From contig NZ_LGDD01000306.1 of assembly GCF_001279695.1 (NCBI RefSeq), positions 124,001-188,000 on the forward strand: 64,000 bases of DNA, given 5' to 3'. Positions 1 through 9,451 of the stretch are shown here, piece after piece (positions within the stretch are counted from its first letter, which is position 1; every line of letters starts with the position of its first letter). The position numbers and the translations under genes were made by a program. Below the pieces are notes generated by a model. That model was not told the DNA's origin, searched no databases, and worked only from the letters and a program-made list of their open reading frames with translations. Origin of the DNA: Streptomyces sp. WM6378. Its GTDB lineage: Bacteria; Actinomycetota; Actinomycetes; Streptomycetales; Streptomycetaceae.

Positions 1-939
1 CGCACCGCCCGCGCCGACGCCCCGCGCGTCATGGCGGACTACCCCGTCGAACAGCCCGACACCGCCCGCACCCGCCAGATCGCGAGCGCCCGCGCGATGG
101 CCGGGCTCACCGACCACGCCCCCGTCTTCCTCGGCATCGTCTCCGGCGCGTCCCTGCTGCTCGGCGCCGCGGCCCTCGTCGGCGCGTGGTGGACCAGCGA
201 CGTACCGGAGCAGGCGGCCGACGGCGCGGCCACGCCCATCGCCTTCGCCGCCGACGCCGCCCAGTCGCTCGGCTCCTGGTGCACCGGCTTCGGCTTCCTG
301 CTCTTCGTCACCTGGGGCCGGCGCGCCTACAAGGACGCGGCGGCCCGCCGCACCGTCGGCATCCTGTGGGACGTCGGCACCTTCTGGCCGCGCGCCGCAC
401 ACCCCTTCGCGCCGCCCTGCTACGCCGAGCGGGCCGTGCCCGACCTCGCCTGGCGCATGAACACCTGGACCGAACGCACCGGCGGCCGCCTCGTGATCTC
501 CGGCCACTCGCAGGGCAGCGTCCTCGCCGCGGCCGCCGTCTGGCAACTGCCCGCCGCCGCCCGGCGCCGGGTCGCCCTGCTCACCTACGGCTGCCCCGTC
601 GAGCGGCTCTACGGACGCTGGTTCCCCACCTACTTCGGTCCCGCGCCGCTCCAGGCCCTCCACCAGGAGGTGCACTGCTGGCGGAACCTGTGGCGCGCCA
701 CCGACCCCATCGGCGGACCCGTCTTGACCGGCGACGACGTCGACAAGGGCCCGCTGCTCGACCCGCTCGCCTACGGGCGTACCCGCGAACACCCGCTGCC
801 CGCGCCGATACTGGGCCACTCCGACTACCAGGCCGACCCGGCCTTCGGCCGCGAACGCGCCCTGCTCCTGGCCGAGCTGGCCAGCGGCGTGCCGAACCAA
901 CGGGTCGATCAGAGCAGTTCGGGCAGATCGTCCGGGTAG
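1..939 (+). CDS. Membrane protein with serine-hydrolase-like motif (5' end outside window)
   Basis: The frame is open from base 1, so the N-terminus lies upstream and the ATG at 31 is probably internal. A hydrophobic segment ([20 protein letters not shown]) and a second one further on ([11 protein letters not shown]) indicate membrane anchoring. The C-terminal half contains the nucleophile-elbow motif GHSQGS, as in lipases and alpha/beta hydrolases. After this comes ordinary soluble sequence. The substrate is unknown. The gene overlaps the convergent AAA+ gene by 31 bases at its 3' end. It could be a lipase-class-3-like Streptomyces membrane protein. Family assignment is inferred from the motif alone. 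Confidence 0.6.
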   Translation, partial: RTARADAPRVMADYPVEQPDTARTRQIASARAMAGLTDHAPVFLGIVSGASLLLGAAALVGAWWTSDVPEQAADGAATPIAFAADAAQSLGSWCTGFGFLLFVTWGRRAYKDAAARRTVGILWDVGTFWPRAAHPFAPPCYAERAVPDLAWRMNTWTERTGGRLVISGHSQGSVLAAAAVWQLPAAARRRVALLTYGCPVERLYGRWFPTYFGPAPLQALHQEVHCWRNLWRATDPIGGPVLTGDDVDKGPLLDPLAYGRTREHPLPAPILGHSDYQADPAFGRERALLLAELASGVPNQRVDQSSSGRSSG

Positions 940-3311
940 AGCAGGGTCAGATCGTCGGTGCTGGCCTCGGCCAGCTGGGCGACCCGGCCCGCGTGCCGCT
1001 CCACCATCGACTCGAACGTCTGGCGTGCGGTGCGCCCGTTGCCGAACGCGGCGCCCCTGGGCAGCACCGTGAAGTACTTGAGGAGGCACTCCGCGGTGCC
1101 GGAGCCGAGCCGGTACTCGTGCTCGTCCGCCTGCTGCTCCACGATGCGAAGGAGCTCCTCGGGGGAGTAGTCCGAGAACCTGATGGTCCGTGAGAAACGG
1201 GACGCCACACCGGGGTTGACGCTCAGGAACCGCTCCATCTCGGCCGTGTACCCGGCGACGATGACCACCACCGCCTCGCGGTGGTCCTCCATCAGCTTCA
1301 CCAGCGTGTCGATGGCCTCGCGCCCGAAGTCGCGGCCCGAGTCCTCGGGGGACAGGGCGTACGCCTCGTCGATGAACAGCACCCCGCCGCGCGCCCGGTC
1401 GAAGGCCTCCTGGGTGCGGATCGCGGTGGACCCGATGTGCTCGCCCACCAGGTCGACGCGGGACACCTCGACGAGATGACCGCGCTCCAGGACGCCGAGG
1501 GAGGCCAGGATCTCCCCGTACAGACGCGCCACCGTGGTCTTTCCGGTGCCGGGGGAGCCGGTGAAGACGAGGTGGCGGCGGACCGAGGCCGCCTTGAGGC
1601 CGGCCTGCTGCCGCTTGCGGCCGACCTCGATCATGTCGGTGAGCGCCCGCACCTCGCGCTTGACGCTCTCCAGGCCCACCAGCGTGTCCAGCTCGCCGAG
1701 CACGGCCCCTGAAGTGCGCGCGGGCTCGGTCACCGGTTCCGCCGTTGGGGGCTCGGCGGGGCGCGGGCCGGGGACGGCGGAGAGCAGCCCCATGGTCTGC
1801 GTCGCGCTCTGCACCGCGGGCGGCTCGGCGGCGCCCGCCTTGACGCCGCTCTCGTCGCTCGTGCAGTCCTCGACGACCGCGCCGTCCTCGGAGAACTCAT
1901 AGCCCCGGCGCGCACAGCGCTCGGTGCGGCAGCGCGTCAGCGTCGTACGGCAGCCGTCGATGACGTGGAAGCCGAAGCCGCCGCTGCCGGTCACCCGGCA
2001 GCTGTGGAAGGTGCCCCGGCCCTCGGCGGAGACGTAGAAACCGGCCTCGGCGGGGGAGGTGACCGTGACGCGCTCGATGCGTGGGTCGGCGCCCTTGGTG
2101 ACGATGACGCCGGTCTGCGCGCCGTCGATGGTGCAGCCCGCGAGCGTGCCGCCGCTGCCGTGGTCGCGGAACCAGGCGCCGGTGGACGCCTCCCTGATCC
2201 GGCAGTCGTCGAGCTGCGCGGTCGCGCCGTCGCTCACCGACACGGCGGTGTTGCGGACCTGGGTGAGATCGCTGTCGACGACGTCGGCACGCGAGCCCCG
2301 GTCGAGCACGAAGATCGCGTCCGGTACGTCATGGACGCGGCAGCCCTCCAGGACCGCGGTCGCGCCGTCGCTGACCCACACCGCCGGATAGTCGCCCGTA
2401 CTGTCGTGGATCTCGCACTGGTTGGCGTCCACCCGGGTGCCCGGGTCCCACACCGACAGGCCGTTGCGCCCGAAGCGACGGACCTTGGTGCGGGTCAGTG
2501 TGAGCACGGAGCGCGAGCGCAGATCGACCGCGTTCTCCGGGATGTCGTGGATGTCGCAGTCGGCCAGCGTGAGCACCGCGTCGGTGTCCAGGGTGATGCC
2601 GTCGGCCGAAGTGCGGTGCACCGTGCAGTCGGTGAGGTGGGCCGAGGCGCGCGAGGCGATCTGCGCCCCGGCGCCCTTGATCTCGTACACCTCGCAGCCG
2701 AGCGCCTCAAGCCCGCTGCCCTCGCCGCTGACGGCCAGCCCGGCACCGCTGGAGTGGTGCACCCGGCAGCGTTCAAGCCGGGGGTGCCCGCCGCTGTGCA
2801 CCGAGACCCCGGACTGCCCGGCCGCGACGACCTCGCACTCCTCGAACACCCCGCCCGCACCGTCGAATACACCGATGCCCACGCCGCCGGGGTTGTCCAC
2901 CGTGCAGCGCCGCACCGTGGGCCGCGCCCCGCCCCGCACCTCGATGCCCACCGCGGAGCGCGTCACCACCCGCAGATCGACGAGCTCGGGCGCACCGTCC
3001 TCCACGAGCAGCGCGGGCGCCGCCGCGTCCTGGCCCTCCAGGTACAGGTCCCGCACGGTCGCCGAGGCGCGCACGGTCAGCGCCACGCCGTCGGCCGGCG
3101 CGATCCGGACCGAGCCGACCGCGCCCTCGGGGCCGCGCAGCGTCACGGAGCGGCACAGCACCAGATTCTCCCGGTAGGTGCCCGGGGCGACGGTCAGGAC
3201 GTCCCCGTCGCCGGCGGCCTCCAGGGCCGCGGCCAGAGAGGCGTACTCACCCGTGCGGCGGCGCCACCTCGACGTGCCCGTGTGCGTCACCTGGACCGTG
3301 CCCTGAGCCAT
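909..3311 (-). CDS. Right-handed beta-helix protein fused to CbxX/SpoVK-type AAA+ ATPase
   Basis: An 800-residue protein in two parts. Residues about 25-480 are repeated short beta-strand units with the spacing of parallel beta-helix (PbH1) repeats, as in pectate-lyase-like folds. After a Pro/Ala-rich linker, residues about 540-800 form an AAA+ module: Walker [10 protein letters not shown] near 585, Walker [10 protein letters not shown] near 643, and arginine-finger-like SRFSRT near 705. The module resembles CbxX/CfxQ, SpoVK and EccA-type ATPases. I chose the ATG at 3311 (MAQGTVQ) because upstream in-frame sequence is low quality and a GGTGGGGG stretch precedes this start. The fusion implies a beta-helix that docks a partner for ATP-driven remodelling. 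That role is inference. It is transcribed away from the Rv1733c-like gene. Confidence 0.85.
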   Translation of the reverse strand: MAQGTVQVTHTGTSRWRRRTGEYASLAAALEAAGDGDVLTVAPGTYRENLVLCRSVTLRGPEGAVGSVRIAPADGVALTVRASATVRDLYLEGQDAAAPALLVEDGAPELVDLRVVTRSAVGIEVRGGARPTVRRCTVDNPGGVGIGVFDGAGGVFEECEVVAAGQSGVSVHSGGHPRLERCRVHHSSGAGLAVSGEGSGLEALGCEVYEIKGAGAQIASRASAHLTDCTVHRTSADGITLDTDAVLTLADCDIHDIPENAVDLRSRSVLTLTRTKVRRFGRNGLSVWDPGTRVDANQCEIHDSTGDYPAVWVSDGATAVLEGCRVHDVPDAIFVLDRGSRADVVDSDLTQVRNTAVSVSDGATAQLDDCRIREASTGAWFRDHGSGGTLAGCTIDGAQTGVIVTKGADPRIERVTVTSPAEAGFYVSAEGRGTFHSCRVTGSGGFGFHVIDGCRTTLTRCRTERCARRGYEFSEDGAVVEDCTSDESGVKAGAAEPPAVQSATQTMGLLSAVPGPRPAEPPTAEPVTEPARTSGAVLGELDTLVGLESVKREVRALTDMIEVGRKRQQAGLKAASVRRHLVFTGSPGTGKTTVARLYGEILASLGVLERGHLVEVSRVDLVGEHIGSTAIRTQEAFDRARGGVLFIDEAYALSPEDSGRDFGREAIDTLVKLMEDHREAVVVIVAGYTAEMERFLSVNPGVASRFSRTIRFSDYSPEELLRIVEQQADEHEYRLGSGTAECLLKYFTVLPRGAAFGNGRTARQTFESMVERHAGRVAQLAEASTDDLTLLYPDDLPELL

Positions 3312-3424
3312 GGTGCTGCCGTGCCCCCACCTCGTGCGTGCGACCTCGCACACACCTCGACCGTGACCTGGTTTGTGCGACTGATGGTCCACCGTAGCGC
3401 GCGCGGGGCCGGTGAGTTGACCGG

Positions 3425-4030
3425 TCAGCTGCCTGCGCCGGTACGGCCCCAGTCCGGACCGTATCGGGCCCACGCCCGGTCCAGTCGCTCATACCGTCGG
3501 CGTATCAGCCGCCATACGATCAACCGCCGTACGCCCTCGACGAGTCCGGCGGCCGCCGCGGCCGCGCAGATCCCCGAGAACACGGCGTGAGTGTCGGCCG
3601 CGGACAGCGCCATCGGCCGGGGCGCCGGGCGCCCGTGGTCGTCGGTCCATATCTGGAAAGTGGCGCCGGGGGCGGGCGCCTTCAGTGGCGAGGCCAGCGT
3701 CCCGGTGTGTGAACTGCCGTCGTGCGCCGTCCAGTTGGCGATCACCCGAGTGCGGGCGGCGCGGCCCATCGAGCCGTCGGGCTCCGAGGCCGGCGCGCGC
3801 TGCTCGGCCCGGCCCACCACCACGGCCGCGGTCACATGCCGGTGCCGGCGCTGCTCGGTGACCGCCTGACGCAGGCTCGCATCCGTGAGGGATCCGCAGA
3901 GCACCCCCACCGCCGGCGCGGCGAACACCATGAGCACCAGGGCCACGAGCGCCAGATGGGCCTCCGCGAAGTCGGTGCGGCGGCGCAGCGGATTGTGCCG
4001 CCAACGCCACACTCCCGTAATGGCTCGCAC
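3425..4030 (-). CDS. Rv1733c-like membrane protein
   Basis: A 201-residue protein with the layout of the actinobacterial Rv1733c family. There is a short basic N-terminus ([13 protein letters not shown]), a first transmembrane helix ([19 protein letters not shown]), an extracytoplasmic domain with the [19 protein letters not shown] signature region, and a second helix near residues 155-180, then a basic tail. The GTG at 4030 is chosen over an upstream ATG at 4129 because a good AAGGGGG ribosome-binding site lies about 10 bases before it and family members begin with a similar [13 protein letters not shown] sequence. Function is unknown. Streptomyces genomes usually carry several paralogues. 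Confidence 0.75.
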   Translation of the reverse strand: MRAITGVWRWRHNPLRRRTDFAEAHLALVALVLMVFAAPAVGVLCGSLTDASLRQAVTEQRRHRHVTAAVVVGRAEQRAPASEPDGSMGRAARTRVIANWTAHDGSSHTGTLASPLKAPAPGATFQIWTDDHGRPAPRPMALSAADTHAVFSGICAAAAAAGLVEGVRRLIVWRLIRRRYERLDRAWARYGPDWGRTGAGS

Positions 4031-4168
4031 GGGCCACGCACCCCCTTCCGCTTCGTGCCGCCCCGGCGGGACGGCAGGCGCGCGGGTGGCACGAACAGGG
4101 ATCTGATCCACCCGGCTTGCCCCGTCCAACGCGTCTGCTACCCACAGGAGTTCCCGCGTGGCGCGGAG

Positions 4169-5002
4169 CTATGCGAGCACCTTCAGCGTGTCACCGATGC
4201 GGATGGTGCCGGTGTCCTCGGGGATGACCAGGACGCCGAACGCCAGCGAGCCGCCGATCCGGCGGTGCCGGGCCAGGGTGCGCAGCGGCTCCCTGCCGCG
4301 CTCCGCGGTGGCCTGGTCGGTGGTGGTGATGACGCAGCGCCCGCAGGGCTTCGCCACCCGGAAGGTGACCTCCCCGATCGATATCCGCGACCAGGTGTCC
4401 TCGGCCCAGGCCTCCGTCCCGTCGAGGACCACATTGGGCCGGAACCGGTTCATCGGCAGGGGGCCCTCGGCGGGATCGTCGCCCTGCGCGATCAGCGAGT
4501 TGAGGGCGTCGAGCGAGGCGCACGTGGCGATCTGGAGCGGGTATCCGTCGGCGAAGCTGACCGTCTCGCCGTTCGGCGCGTACTTGGGGTTGATGGCCCT
4601 GCGGCGCGCCGGGTCGTCGAGGTGCATGAGCCGGACCTCGGTGCCCAGGTAGGCGCTGAACCACGCGTGGGCCTCATCGGCGGCGGTCACCGCCTCGAAC
4701 TTGTTGCCGAAGAGCGTGACGCCGACGGCGGCCATCGGCTGCGGCGGCTCGACGACCAGGTCGTCACGCCCCGGCGCGGAAAGCCGCACGCCTCCGCCCG
4801 GCAGTGTGGCGGCACTGCTCAGGGCGAGGGCCGGCCGCTCGCGTTGAGTGACGGCCGTGCCGTGCGTGTCCACCAGCATCCAGCGGCGGTCCCCGGCGAG
4901 CCCCCATGGCTCGACCGCCGCTTGTGCCGTGTCGTATCCCCCGACCGACTTGACGGGATGAATGCGCATCCCGTGGACAACTGCATCAAGTGCACTGCTC
5001 AT
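4169..5002 (-). CDS. MOSC domain protein with MOSC N-terminal beta-barrel
   Basis: A 277-residue protein. The N-terminal third (GMRIHPVKSVGGYDTAQAAV, GLAGDRRWMLVD) matches the MOSC N-terminal beta-barrel, and the C-terminal half is the MOSC domain with MNRFRPNVVLDG and a conserved cysteine segment KPCGRCVITTTD. Such proteins, related to E. coli YcbX and the C-terminus of molybdenum cofactor sulfurase, handle molybdenum cofactor-bound sulfur or reduce N-hydroxylated compounds. Which reaction applies here cannot be read from sequence. The ATG at 5002 is preferred because AGGA lies 7 bases upstream; a GTG at 5008 is also in frame. The next gene upstream on the same strand is the small proline-rich protein, 57 bases away. 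Confidence 0.88.
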   Translation of the reverse strand: MSSALDAVVHGMRIHPVKSVGGYDTAQAAVEPWGLAGDRRWMLVDTHGTAVTQRERPALALSSAATLPGGGVRLSAPGRDDLVVEPPQPMAAVGVTLFGNKFEAVTAADEAHAWFSAYLGTEVRLMHLDDPARRRAINPKYAPNGETVSFADGYPLQIATCASLDALNSLIAQGDDPAEGPLPMNRFRPNVVLDGTEAWAEDTWSRISIGEVTFRVAKPCGRCVITTTDQATAERGREPLRTLARHRRIGGSLAFGVLVIPEDTGTIRIGDTLKVLA

Positions 5003-5059
5003 GAACACATCCTGCCAGCCGCCTCGGACAAGCGTCCGGGCGGCCGGTCCCGCTCTTGA

Positions 5060-5515
5060 TCAGTACCCGGTGCCTTGGTAGGGCCGGTTGTACGGATCCT
5101 CGTACGGTGCGGGCGTCGGCCGCGGCGCGGCCGGCCGCATGGCCTCGTACCCGGTGCCCTGCATCGGTCGCTGCGGCATGGCCTGCTGCCCCTGGTAGCC
5201 GCGCGGGGCCGAGGGCTGCTGCGGAATGTACGGAGCGGGCGCGTGCTGCAGCGGCACCGGCTGCTGCATCTGCTGCTGGTACCCGTACGACGAGGCGTAG
5301 GAGGGGCTCGGCTGCGAAGGGGCGGCCGGCAGCGCGGGCAGCGCCGAGGGAAGCGCCGGCAGGTAGCTGCTGCCGGTGTCATAGAGGGAAGGCACTCGGA
5401 TCGGGGCGATCTGAGGCGTACCCCGTTCTGCGACGAGGGAGTCGTAGATGGGGGTGTCCGGGAAGAACGGCGCGGAGTAGTAACCGCCGCCATAGGTGGA
5501 GCGGGGGGAGGTCAT
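5060..5515 (-). CDS. Small Pro/Gln/Tyr-rich protein, DUF6643-like
   Basis: A 151-residue protein with a well-behaved N-terminus (MTSPRSTYGGGYYSAPFFPD, then VAERGTPQIAPIRVP). A long low-complexity tail rich in Pro, Gln, Ala and Tyr follows and ends PYQGTGY. The N-terminal block recurs in Streptomyces proteins I recall as DUF6643, which have no assigned function. No signal peptide or membrane segment is visible. There is no Shine-Dalgarno sequence, but a TAACTT -10-like hexamer sits 7 bases before the ATG, so the mRNA is probably leaderless. Confidence 0.7.
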   Translation of the reverse strand: MTSPRSTYGGGYYSAPFFPDTPIYDSLVAERGTPQIAPIRVPSLYDTGSSYLPALPSALPALPAAPSQPSPSYASSYGYQQQMQQPVPLQHAPAPYIPQQPSAPRGYQGQQAMPQRPMQGTGYEAMRPAAPRPTPAPYEDPYNRPYQGTGY

Positions 5516-5522
5516 GGCACAT

Positions 5523-5528
5523 AAGTTA
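5523..5528 (-). promoter_or_regulatory. -10 element of leaderless DUF6643-like gene
   Basis: TAACTT fits the TANNNT pattern and ends 7 bases before the ATG at 5515, with no ribosome-binding site between. Transcription would begin at or next to the start codon. Confidence 0.45.
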
Positions 5529-5986
5529 AGCCCACGATGTGGTCGTTGGGGAGCCCCAATCTTCGGGTCATCCCTTTTACGCTGGTTTTGCCCGCCTGAC
5601 CTGCTGAAACGTCGTTAATGAAGCCTTAGCAAGTGAGGGGTTCCAATCGTGCTCTCCGTTTGACGCGAAGCGACGGAGGATCTACGAAGGGTGACGGCCG
5701 CGTGGTCCTTGCCGGGGCGGGGGAGCCCCGCTCCGACGGCCGGGCGGCGGTATCAACTCATGAGGACGTCGGCTTCTCGCTCAAGGACTTGCTGGGTCGA
5801 GCCGGCACTTGGCGGTAGGTGCCTCGTCTTATGGGGCCGGGGTGTGGAGGAGTGGTGGGCTCCCCGAGGGGCGGGGCATTCCGGGCCCGGTGCTGTGCAG
5901 GCGTTCTGGTGTGGGCCTCCCGGCTTCCAACGCTGACCGGTTCGGCCAATGTCCCTTCAGGTGGGTGTAGTTAGCATGAGGTCGCC
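5529..5986. other. Intergenic stretch without recognisable gene
   Basis: Short open frames occur here but none shows a domain, a ribosome-binding site plus sustained coding bias, or a similarity I recognise. It separates the DUF6643-like gene from the remnants that follow. Confidence 0.4.
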
Positions 5987-6175
5987 ATGACCGTCTGCGG
6001 GGGTGTGTGGAAGCTCAGCATCCTGAAATGTCTGTTCGGCGGAACATGACGTTTTGGTGAATTGAACCGGGCCATGCCCGGCATCACGCCGCGGATGCTC
6101 ACCCGCCAGCTGCGCGATCTGGAGGAGGACGGGCTCGTCCGGCGGACCGTCTATCAGGATATCCCGCCGACCACC
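5987..6175 (+). pseudogene. HxlR-family regulator remnant
   Basis: Translation from the ATG at 5987 gives GVWKLSILKCLFGGT, an in-frame TGA at 6047, then RFGELNRAMPGITPRMLTRQ and LRDLEEDGLVRRTVYQDIPP. Together these reproduce the winged-helix core of HxlR regulators (GKWxLxIL..L, FxELxRxxPGIsxxMLTxQL, LExxGLVxRxVY). The normal lysine-containing position before RFGEL is replaced by the stop. The similarity ends around 6175, where a polyketide synthase remnant on the other strand begins soon after. The start of the gene also seems to be missing a few residues. It is a truncated, nonsense-mutated copy and is unlikely to be functional. Confidence 0.75.
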
Positions 6176-6264
6176 GCCGAATCGTCCGCCGTGACAAGGG
6201 CCTTGGGACGCGAACCGATGGCCCGCGCGTAGAAAGCGCCCTCCGCTTGGACCGGCAGAGCCCC

Positions 6265-6700
6265 TCGGCAAGGTTCATCGTCCCAGGCCAGGAAGGCACT
6301 TTCGTCCGGAAGACGAAGACGACCTTGTCCCGGCTGCGCGTCGCGCTCGGTGCCGCCTCGTCGGCCGTCACCTGCGCAAGCTGGTCGAGGAGGGACTCCC
6401 GGTCGGTGCCGGTGGCGACGGCGTGGTGGTCGAAGTGGGTGCGGGGGGCGCGGGAGTGCCCGACGTCGGTGGAGCCCAACGCGGGGTGTGCGGTGAGGTG
6501 TTGGTGGAGGCGGTCCGCCCGGGCCTGGAGCGCCTGCGGCGTATGGCCCGCTGCCCAGGATGTGGCAGCGCGGGCGGGGGCGGTCAGTGTGGGGCCAAGG
6601 GGTGGGTGTCGGTGAGGAGTTGGAGGGTGCCGTGTCGCATGGCCATGAGCGAATTCGTCTCGGCCGGGCCGCCTGCGTGGAAGCAGTGCATCGCCAGATC
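6265..6700 (-). pseudogene. Type I polyketide synthase fragment (KS end, linker, AT start)
   Basis: Read on the minus strand with several frame changes, the segment gives successive pieces of a modular type I PKS in the right order. First is the ketosynthase motif MAMRHG (about 6646-6629), then LQLLTDTHP followed in another frame by WPHTDRPRP. Next comes TPQALQARADRLHQHLTAHP, then GHSRAPRTHFDHHAV and ESLLDQLAQVTADEA, and finally DKVVFVFRTKVPSWPG, which corresponds to the VFVFPGQGSQWPGM start of an acyltransferase domain. The GQGSQ region is mutated (RTKVPS). Frameshifts and an internal deletion mean it cannot encode a working enzyme. It marks a lost polyketide cluster or an imported fragment next to the biosynthetic locus downstream. 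Confidence 0.75.
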
Positions 6701-7302
6701 GGCCGAAGGGGCAAAAGACCTTCCCGGCGACGAGATAAATCAGCCTTCCGGGATAAAACCTACCCAGATCACCCGCGCGGGATGGCGGTTCTGCTTACAC
6801 CGGATGAGGGGCAAATAACAACAGGCTCTCAGCATTTGAGAACCCGTTTCCTTCCGTAGATCACCTGTGCTTATGATCAACACCCGCTCACCAGCGGATA
6901 CGCACCACGCAAGCCGATGGGCCCCGCCCGTCGGACAGCGCATGCCTGAGGTGTGAACGCGGACCCGCGTTCGCCCCTGAGGGGTGGGCGCAGACCATGC
7001 GCCGAGTTTCGGCTTTCCGTGTCGGCATATCCTGCCGCTTCACGTGAACAATGTGTGATGCCTGAGCGTCCGTCACCCCGTCTGATCCCCGTCTGATCCC
7101 CATCCAGTAACGACTTCCGTGCGCAATCACGGTCGGCCGGCTCCTCCGTGAGCAGAGGTGGATGGATCTTGATCGGCGCTCACACCTGCCACGATGCCGG
7201 AACGAAGGCAACCCCCCGACCTGGCCGTATGGTCGAGAATTTCACCGTACGGAGTCGTACTCGCTGAGCACATATCCGCTGTCGTACCCGCTGGGCGGGC
7301 TC
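6701..7302. other. Intergenic region upstream of the acetolactate synthase gene
   Basis: It holds no convincing gene. Its first part is less GC-rich than its surroundings. A short tandem direct repeat (GTCTGATCCCC twice) lies near 7079-7101. Promoter elements for the acetolactate synthase gene must lie here but no consensus pair stands out. Confidence 0.35.
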
Positions 7303-7337
7303 GGAACTCAGGTTCCTCAGGCGGTTGCTGCCGCCTG
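7303..7337 (+). promoter_or_regulatory. Two adjacent hairpins in the acetolactate synthase leader
   Basis: GGAAC-tcag-GTTCC (7303-7316) is followed at once by CAGGCGG-ttgctg-CCGCCTG (7318-7337), ending 30 bases before the ATG. They could form RNA structures controlling expression. No leader peptide rich in branched-chain codons with a ribosome-binding site was found, so classical attenuation is not supported. Confidence 0.4.
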
Positions 7338-7367
7338 GAGCGGCGCCAAGAACAGAAATACAGAACG

Positions 7368-9194
7368 ATGACTCAGACCGTAGAAACACCCGTCCCCTCG
7401 CACTCCGCCGAGACGATGACGGGGGCTCAGTCCCTCGTCCGTTCTCTTGAGGAAGTGGGCGTCGAAATCGCGTTCGGGATCCCAGGTGGAGCGATCACCC
7501 CTGCGTACGACGCCCTCATGGATTCGACCAAGGTGCGTCACATTCTGGCGCGGCACGAACAGGGCGCGGGCCACGCCGCGACCGGCTACGCCCAGGCCAC
7601 CGGGAAGGTCGGGGTCTGCATGGCGACGAGCGGCCCGGGAGCGACCAATCTGGTCACTCCGATTGCCGACGCCTATATGGATTCGGTTCCCATCGTGGCC
7701 ATCACCGGGCAGGTGGCAAGTTCACTGATCGGCACGGACGCTTTCCAGGAAGCCGATATTTGCGGCATCACCATGCCCATAACCAAGCACAGCTTCCTCG
7801 TCTCGAATCCGGACGACATTCCCCGCGCGATCTTCGAGGCCTTCCACATCGCGTCCACCGGTCGGCCCGGGCCCGTCCTGGTCGACATCACCAAGGACGC
7901 GCTGCAGAAGGACACGGTCTTCCGGTGGCCGACGGAGCACCGACTGCCCGGCTACCGGCCCGTCACCAAGCCGCACGCCAGGCAGATCCACGAAGCCGCC
8001 CGCCTGATCGCCGAGGCCGAGCGGCCGGTGCTCTACGTCGGTGGCGGTGTGCTCAAGGCACGGGCGAGCGCCGAGCTGCAGGCTCTGGCGGAACTCGCCC
8101 GGATCCCCGTGACCACGACGCTCATGGGCATCGGAGCCTTCCCCGACAGCCATCCGCAACACCTGGGCATGCCCGGCATGCACGGGACGGTCGCCGCGGT
8201 GACGGCCCTTCAGAAGGCCGACCTGATCGTCGCCCTGGGCGCTCGGTTCGACGACCGGGTCACCGGCAGGCTCGACGGCTTCGCGCCGCACGCCGCGATC
8301 GTGCACGCCGACATCGATCCCGCCGAGATCGGCAAGAACCGTTTCGCGGACGTTCCGATCGTCGGAGACGCCCGTGAGGTGCTGACCGACCTCACCGCCG
8401 CCGTCCGGGACGTACTTCAGAGCGCGGAGGACCCCGAAAAGACCTGTGACTACGCGGCGTGGTGGGAGCAACTCGACCGCTGGCGCAGCACCTACCCGCT
8501 GGGCCACGAGCCGGCCCCTCCGGGCGAGCTCTCGCCCCAGCAGGTCATCCGGCGCATCGGCCAACTGACCGACGAGAACACGATCGTCGCGGCGGGAGTC
8601 GGCCAACACCAGATGTGGGCCTCGCAGTTCATCGCCTACGACAGGCCCTACACCTGGCTCAACTCCGGCGGCGCGGGCACGATGGGCTACGCGGTCCCGG
8701 CCGCGATGGGCGCCAAGGCGGGCAAGCCGGAGGCGGCGGTCTGGGCGATCGACGGTGACGGCTGCTTCCAGATGACCAACCAGGAACTGGTCACCTGCGC
8801 GCTCAACAACATCCCGATCAAGGTCGCGATCATCAACAACGGGGTCCTCGGCATGGTGCGCCAGTGGCAGACCCTGTTCTACGGGCAGCGGTACTCCAAC
8901 ACCGTGCTGCACTCCGGCGAAGCGCCCGACGAGCAACCCAACCGGGGTACCCGCGTCCCGGACTTCGTCAAGCTCGCCGAGGCCATGGGCTGCTACGCGC
9001 TGCGCTGCGAATCCCCCGACCAGCTCGACGCGACGATCGAGAAGGCGATGGCGATCAACGACGCCCCCGTCGTCATCGACTTCATCGTCCACGAGGACGC
9101 CATGGTCTGGCCGATGGTCGCCGCCGGCACCTCCAACGACGAAATCCTGGCCGCGCGCGACAGCCGTCCCGACTTCGGTGACGACGAGGAGTAG
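7368..9194 (+). CDS. ilvB: Acetolactate synthase large subunit paralogue (thiamine diphosphate enzyme)
   Basis: A 608-residue protein, full length for the catalytic subunit that condenses two pyruvates, or pyruvate and 2-oxobutyrate, in branched-chain amino acid synthesis. The catalytic glutamate is in [15 protein letters not shown] (E64). The diphosphate-binding motif runs from [19 protein letters not shown] to IINNG. FAD- and interface-region motifs such as [21 protein letters not shown] and [15 protein letters not shown] are intact. The sequence resembles ordinary Streptomyces IlvB closely. The surroundings differ from the usual ilvB-ilvN-ilvC order: a truncated small subunit, a regulator, and NRPS-like biosynthetic genes. 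This points to a duplicated copy dedicated to a specialised pathway, for precursor supply or as a tolerant target. The start has only a weak ribosome-binding site. Confidence 0.93.
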   Translation: MTQTVETPVPSHSAETMTGAQSLVRSLEEVGVEIAFGIPGGAITPAYDALMDSTKVRHILARHEQGAGHAATGYAQATGKVGVCMATSGPGATNLVTPIADAYMDSVPIVAITGQVASSLIGTDAFQEADICGITMPITKHSFLVSNPDDIPRAIFEAFHIASTGRPGPVLVDITKDALQKDTVFRWPTEHRLPGYRPVTKPHARQIHEAARLIAEAERPVLYVGGGVLKARASAELQALAELARIPVTTTLMGIGAFPDSHPQHLGMPGMHGTVAAVTALQKADLIVALGARFDDRVTGRLDGFAPHAAIVHADIDPAEIGKNRFADVPIVGDAREVLTDLTAAVRDVLQSAEDPEKTCDYAAWWEQLDRWRSTYPLGHEPAPPGELSPQQVIRRIGQLTDENTIVAAGVGQHQMWASQFIAYDRPYTWLNSGGAGTMGYAVPAAMGAKAGKPEAAVWAIDGDGCFQMTNQELVTCALNNIPIKVAIINNGVLGMVRQWQTLFYGQRYSNTVLHSGEAPDEQPNRGTRVPDFVKLAEAMGCYALRCESPDQLDATIEKAMAINDAPVVIDFIVHEDAMVWPMVAAGTSNDEILAARDSRPDFGDDEE

Positions 9195-9201
9195 GAACGC
9201 C

Positions 9202-9441
9202 ATGCAGAAGCACACACTCGTTGTCCGCGTCGAGAACAAGTCCGGTGCCCTCACGCGGATAGCCGGTCTCTTCTCCCGCCGGGCGTTCAACATCGACTCG
9301 CTGTCGGTGCGTCCCACCGACGAACCCGCCACCTCCGAGATGACGATCGTCGTCGATGTGGACGAACGCCCCCTGGAGCAGGTCATCCAGCAGCTCGACA
9401 AGCTGGTGAACGTCATCTCCATCCAAGAGCGGAGCGCATGA
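9202..9441 (+). CDS. ACT-only acetolactate synthase small subunit
   Basis: This 79-residue protein is a single ACT domain: HTLVVRVENKSGALTRIAGL, FSRRAFNIDSLSV, and EQVIQQLDKLVNVISIQERS. The usual Streptomyces IlvN is about 170 residues, with a second C-terminal domain that helps feedback control by valine. Here the protein stops just after the first domain, as in short enterobacterial IlvN/IlvM. It starts 7 bases after the large-subunit stop, with AGGA before the ATG, so the two are translationally linked. The expected role is to bind and activate the large subunit. Altered or absent valine inhibition is an inference from the missing domain. Confidence 0.88.
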   Translation: MQKHTLVVRVENKSGALTRIAGLFSRRAFNIDSLSVRPTDEPATSEMTIVVDVDERPLEQVIQQLDKLVNVISIQERSA

Positions 9442-9451
9442 GCAAAGGCTG

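Noticed and set aside
7229..7267. A 13-codon frame ([12 protein letters not shown]) in the leader of the acetolactate synthase gene
   Set aside because: No Shine-Dalgarno sequence and no run of isoleucine, leucine or valine codons, so it is not a convincing attenuator leader peptide.
7722..9422. A 566-codon open frame antisense to the acetolactate synthase genes
   Set aside because: No ribosome-binding site or recognisable family; a shadow of the conserved sense genes.
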